Shown piece by piece: positions 13,482 through 16,433 of a stretch of 16,433 bases of DNA. Each line of letters starts with the position of its first letter. The first letter of the stretch is position 1. The stretch is from the NCBI GenBank assembly GCA_046582565.1, contig JAYGED010000174.1, positions 1 through 16,433 of the forward strand, given 5' to 3'. The position numbers were made by a program, and so were the translations under genes. The notes under the pieces are model-generated. The model did not search any database. It saw only the letters and a list, made by a program, of their open reading frames with translations, and was not told the origin of the DNA. The DNA is from JAYGED01 sp046582565 (GTDB taxonomy: Bacteria > Pseudomonadota > Alphaproteobacteria > JAAXGF01).

Positions 13482-14489
13482 ATGACGCGCCATATGGCTC
13501 TGAAATCAGTCACGATCCTCGCGGCATTTTTGTTCTACATTTGCACACCCTTAGCGCATGAAACCGCGCCGCCGGCTTCCGCCAGCTATCCCGATTTCGC
13601 GGCCTGGGTGGTGGATCTGCGCAGCGAGGCGCTTGAGAAGGGGATCAGTCCCGCCATCCTCGATGCGGCGTTCGAAGGGGTGTCGCCCATACCGCGCATC
13701 ATCGAGCTCGACCGTAAGCAGCCCGAAGGCACCCAGACCTTCGAGGAATATATGGCGCGCCGGATCACCGCGAAGCTGGCCAAGGAAGGCCGACGAGTCT
13801 ATGGCGAAAATCGGGAATTGCTCAAGCGAGTCGGTAAAAAATTCGGCGTGCAGCCTCGGTTTATTGTCGCCCTGTGGGGTGTTGAGACCCGCTTCGGCAC
13901 CTACACGGGTGGCTTCCCCGTGGTTGCCGCCCTGGCAACCCTGGCCTATGACGGCCGCCGCAGCGCTTATTTTCGAGGGGAATTACTCGATGCCCTGACC
14001 ATTCTGGAGCAGGGCCATATCAGCGTCGGCGACATGGTGGGGTCCTGGGCCGGCGCCATGGGGCAGAGCCAGTTCATGCCGTCGAGCTTCCTGCGCTACG
14101 CGGTGGATTACGACGGCGACAATCGGCGCGATATCTGGACCACCAAGGCCGATGTCTTCGCCTCGGCCGCCAACTACCTGGCGAAAGCGGGCTGGCGCGA
14201 TGATCAGACCTGGGGCCGCAATGTGAGCCTGCCTGACGGATTTGATATGGCCCTTGCCGATCTCAAGCTGGTCAAACGGCTGAGCGAATGGCAAAGCCTT
14301 GGCGTGCGCCGCGAGGGCGGAGGCGACCTGCCAAAACGCGATCTCAAATCCTCGCTGGTTCTGCCCGGTGGCGAGGGCGGGCCAGCCTATATCATCTACA
14401 GTAATTACCGGACGATTCTGAAATGGAACCGCTCAAATTATTTCGCCGTGTCGGTCGGACATCTTGCCGATTTGATTGGAGACCGCTAA
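13482..14489 (+). CDS. Lytic murein transglycosylase, MltB type (GH103)
   Basis: The 335-residue protein begins with a signal peptide (MTRHMALKSVTILAAFLFYI). Its catalytic domain contains RFIVALWGVETRFGTYTGGF, with the catalytic glutamate E135 in GVETRFG, and AGAMGQSQFMPSSFLRYAVD (190-209), both diagnostic of MltB/SltB enzymes. YDGDNRRDIW (210-219) follows. The enzyme cleaves the MurNAc-GlcNAc bond of peptidoglycan, leaving a 1,6-anhydro end. There is no lipobox (FYIC at 18-21 does not fit), and no C-terminal peptidoglycan-binding domain, so it is probably a soluble periplasmic form. The frame runs back to an ATG at 13419. I chose 13482 because AAGGGA sits five bases before it and the signal peptide then starts properly. 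It opens the set mltB-like, rlpA, dacC-like. Confidence 0.92.
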   Translation: MTRHMALKSVTILAAFLFYICTPLAHETAPPASASYPDFAAWVVDLRSEALEKGISPAILDAAFEGVSPIPRIIELDRKQPEGTQTFEEYMARRITAKLAKEGRRVYGENRELLKRVGKKFGVQPRFIVALWGVETRFGTYTGGFPVVAALATLAYDGRRSAYFRGELLDALTILEQGHISVGDMVGSWAGAMGQSQFMPSSFLRYAVDYDGDNRRDIWTTKADVFASAANYLAKAGWRDDQTWGRNVSLPDGFDMALADLKLVKRLSEWQSLGVRREGGGDLPKRDLKSSLVLPGGEGGPAYIIYSNYRTILKWNRSNYFAVSVGHLADLIGDR

Positions 14490-14532
14490 TATAGTAGTCT
14501 GTTAATTGGCTTCATACTAAATCTAGGGTTCC

Positions 14533-15417
14533 ATGTCGCGTTTCACTGGCTATTCCTTGGTCCTCCCTATGGTCGCAGCTCTGTTCCTCGGCGGTTGCGC
14601 CGAGACAGCACTGGTCAGCTATGCGGCCAAGGAGATTCTCAGCAGCAACGATCCGGCCGATAAGCTGGGAAACTACAAGGTCGGCAATCCCTATCAGATC
14701 GAAGGCGTCTGGTATTATCCGAAGGTTGAACCGGGCTACGGAGAGACCGGGATAGCATCGTGGTATGGCGATCCGTTCCACGGCAAGCGCACCGCCAACG
14801 GCGCAGTCTATGACATGAATGCGCTTACCGCGGCCCACCGCACGCTGCCCATGCCGTTCGAGGTTCGGGTGACCAATCTCGATAATGGGCGTTCCATGGT
14901 GCTCACCATCAACGACCGGGGGCCTTATGCGCGGGGCCGCATCATCGATGTGTCGCGGCGCGCCGCCCAGCTTCTGGGCTTTAAAGAGAAGGGGACTGCC
15001 TTGGTGCGGGTCGAGGCCATCGCCGGCCAAGGATGGCAGGATCCGATGATTGCCGTAGCGGAAGACCCCGAAGCGCCGTCACTTCCGGCATCGCCGACCG
15101 GCTCGGTCGAGCGCCAGGCTCTCGCAGAGGCGCCGCTAAACGTGGAGCCTTTAACCGAAGTCGCGTCGGTTTATCCGGTCAATAGCCGTCTGGTCATGTT
15201 CGTCCAGGCCGGCGCTTTCGCGAACCCCTATAATGCCAAACGTCTCAGCGACGCCCTGGTAGCGTTCGGCAAGCCGCGAACCTCCATGGTCACGGTGGAC
15301 GGCGAGGCGGTTTATCGGGTTCGGCTCGGCCCGGTGATGACACCGGAGGACGCTGTGGCTTTGCTGGAGCAGGTCATCGGCGCCGGCCATTATGAGGCCC
15401 GCTTGGTTGTCGAATAA
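14533..15417 (+). CDS. rlpA: Septal ring lytic transglycosylase / lipoprotein RlpA
   Basis: The 294-residue protein has a lipoprotein signal peptide with lipobox LGGC (19-22, lipidated C22). A double-psi beta-barrel follows at about 73-162 (ASWYGDPFHGKRTANG, LTAAHRTLPMPFEVRVTNL, INDRGPYARGRIIDVSRRAA), then a variable linker. A C-terminal SPOR domain (about 218-294, beginning RLVMFVQAGAFANP) binds denuded septal glycan. RlpA cleaves or binds stemless glycan strands at the division site. H102 and D128 of the barrel site are present. The position after the conserved NG in TANG-x-YDM is usually Glu and is Ala here (A91), which may weaken catalysis. AGGG lies four bases before the ATG. The gene starts 43 bases after the lytic transglycosylase stop, probably in the same transcript. 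Confidence 0.94.
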   Translation: MSRFTGYSLVLPMVAALFLGGCAETALVSYAAKEILSSNDPADKLGNYKVGNPYQIEGVWYYPKVEPGYGETGIASWYGDPFHGKRTANGAVYDMNALTAAHRTLPMPFEVRVTNLDNGRSMVLTINDRGPYARGRIIDVSRRAAQLLGFKEKGTALVRVEAIAGQGWQDPMIAVAEDPEAPSLPASPTGSVERQALAEAPLNVEPLTEVASVYPVNSRLVMFVQAGAFANPYNAKRLSDALVAFGKPRTSMVTVDGEAVYRVRLGPVMTPEDAVALLEQVIGAGHYEARLVVE

Positions 15418-15429
15418 ATAATCTGGGCT

Positions 15430-15485
15430 GATTATCGAAATCTCGCCACAGTTGGTTGCTATAGGCGGGTTCGATCACGATAATC
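15430..15485. repeat. Inverted repeat pair flanking the spacer before the carboxypeptidase gene
   Basis: GATTATCG at 15430-15437 and its exact complement CGATAATC at 15478-15485 lie 40 bases apart in the 75-99 base spacer. An overlapping short dyad, ATAATC (15418-15423) with GATTAT (15430-15435), sits just after the rlpA stop codon. They could be paired operator half-sites around a promoter or chance; no -35/-10 pair is convincing. Confidence 0.3.
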
Positions 15486-15506
15486 GACAGCCATGGGCTT
15501 AACACC

Positions 15507-15512
15507 GAGGAA
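15507..15512 (+). promoter_or_regulatory. Ribosome binding site that favours a TTG start for the carboxypeptidase
   Basis: GAGGAA here lies seven bases before the in-frame TTG at 15520. The only upstream in-frame ATG (15493) has no such element before it, and the frame closes at the TAA at 15481. This supports the TTG as the true start. Confidence 0.55.
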
Positions 15513-15519
15513 CCAGCAT

Positions 15520-16433
15520 TTGTCCGTTATATTCAAACCGCTACACAGCGCGTTCATGGTCATGTGCGCGATCTTGCTCACAACGGGCCCGATTCTGGCT
15601 CTCGAGACCACCGCGAAGCAGGCTATACTGATCGATAACGTCACCGGCAAGGTGTTGTTTGAAAAAGACGCCGATGAACTCATGGAGCCATCATCCATGA
15701 GCAAGATCATGACCATCTATATGATCTTTGACCGGCTGGCGGACGGCAGCCTGAAACTCGAAGATACCCTGCCCGTCAGTGAGAAGGCATGGCGCAAGGG
15801 CGGCTCGAAGATGTTCGTCAAGCTGGGGAGCCGGGTCACCATTGAAGATTTGTTGCGCGGCATCGTTATCCAGTCGGGCAATGACGCCACGATCGTCGTC
15901 GCCGAAGGCCTTGCCGGCGACGAGCAGACCTTTGCCGCCGAGATGACCGAGCAGGCTCATGAAATGGGTATGGTTTCGAGCAATTTCACCAATGCCAGCG
16001 GCTGGCCCGATGAAGCCCACCGGGTTACCGCTCGTGACTTGGCGTTGTTGGCGAAGCGCACCATCGAAAATTTCCCCCAGTACTATGGCTATTATTCCGA
16101 GCTGGAATTTACCTATAACGAAATCCGCCAGGGTAACCGTAACCCCTTGCTTTATAAAAAAATCGGCGCCGACGGCCTCAAGACGGGCCACACCACAAGG
16201 GCCGGCTACGGTCTGACCGGGTCGGCGATCAGGGATGGTCGGCGATTGATTCTGGCGCTCAATGGAATGACCTCGGCGAAGGCTAGATCACGCGAGGCCG
16301 AACGGATGATCGAATACGGCTTTAGGGAATTCACCAACTATGCCCTGTTCGAGGCCGGCGCGACGGTCGGCGAGGCGGATGTCTGGCTCGGCGACGCGGC
16401 GACCCTGCCCCTGGTCATCGAGGAGGCCCTGGT
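15520..16433 (+). CDS. dacC: D-alanyl-D-alanine carboxypeptidase, DacC/DacA (PBP5/6) type, 3' end cut by window
   Basis: About 304 codons are visible in frame from TTG 15520 to the window end. All three penicillin-binding motifs are present: S59-M-S-K62 (nucleophile Ser in PSSMSKIM), S119-G-N121 in VIQSGNDA, and K221-T-G223 in GLKTGHTT. A hydrophobic signal segment (FMVMCAILLTTGPILA, about 12-27) directs it to the periplasm, where it removes the terminal D-Ala of peptidoglycan pentapeptides. The sequence beyond about residue 270 begins the beta-rich C-terminal PBP5 domain; the membrane-anchoring helix lies outside the window. An ATG at 15493 would add nine residues but lacks a ribosome binding site. 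It follows rlpA by about 100 bases. The dacC symbol follows common alphaproteobacterial usage and dacA would be equally defensible. Confidence 0.92.
   Translation, partial: MSVIFKPLHSAFMVMCAILLTTGPILALETTAKQAILIDNVTGKVLFEKDADELMEPSSMSKIMTIYMIFDRLADGSLKLEDTLPVSEKAWRKGGSKMFVKLGSRVTIEDLLRGIVIQSGNDATIVVAEGLAGDEQTFAAEMTEQAHEMGMVSSNFTNASGWPDEAHRVTARDLALLAKRTIENFPQYYGYYSELEFTYNEIRQGNRNPLLYKKIGADGLKTGHTTRAGYGLTGSAIRDGRRLILALNGMTSAKARSREAERMIEYGFREFTNYALFEAGATVGEADVWLGDAATLPLVIEEAL

Noticed and set aside
15691..16191. 166-codon minus-strand open frame opposite the carboxypeptidase
   Set aside because: It is antisense to the region encoding the SxxK, SGN and KTG motifs.

Overview
The window looks like chromosomal DNA of an alphaproteobacterium, probably a Rhodospirillales-type organism. 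The basis is moderately high G+C, GTG/TTG starts beside ATG, and the order lytic transglycosylase - RlpA lipoprotein - DacC-type carboxypeptidase, an arrangement I recall from that class. The genus cannot be named from sequence alone.

Left two thirds (1 to about 10590) is a surface-polysaccharide cluster in two divergent units. The leftward unit (3724 to 1) encodes a bifunctional GDP-mannose-forming enzyme (ManC/AlgA type) followed by two GT4 glycosyltransferases; the second runs off the window. The rightward unit (3933 to 10587) encodes a free-standing coiled-coil protein, a coiled-coil plus methyltransferase protein with the same N-terminal tag, a small uncharacterised protein, a 768-residue tandem-domain GT4 enzyme, and two more GT4 enzymes. 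Many junctions overlap by 1 to 23 bases, so translation is probably coupled. Together they suggest a mannose-containing glycan built by retaining glycosyltransferases. A WbdD-like methyltransferase may cap the chain, with coiled coils possibly setting its length. No ABC exporter, Wzx/Wzy, integrase or transposase is visible.

The junction (10588 to 11365) holds a possible small membrane protein with arginine-rich hexapeptide repeats (minus strand), an AT-rich stretch and tRNA-Ser(UGA) on the minus strand. The polysaccharide cluster lies on the 3' side of this tRNA.

The right third (11366 to 16433) is housekeeping: an M20 peptidase, a convergent LysE-type exporter, then a cell-wall set on the plus strand: MltB-type lytic transglycosylase, RlpA, and a DacC/DacA-type D,D-carboxypeptidase cut by the window end.

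The best candidate for something undescribed is the duplicated N-terminal tag and shared 28-residue coiled-coil repeat at 3933-4844, possibly a split chain-length ruler for the methyltransferase cap. Other points worth a look are the repeat-bearing membrane protein at 10636-10950 and the missing conserved glutamate in RlpA.
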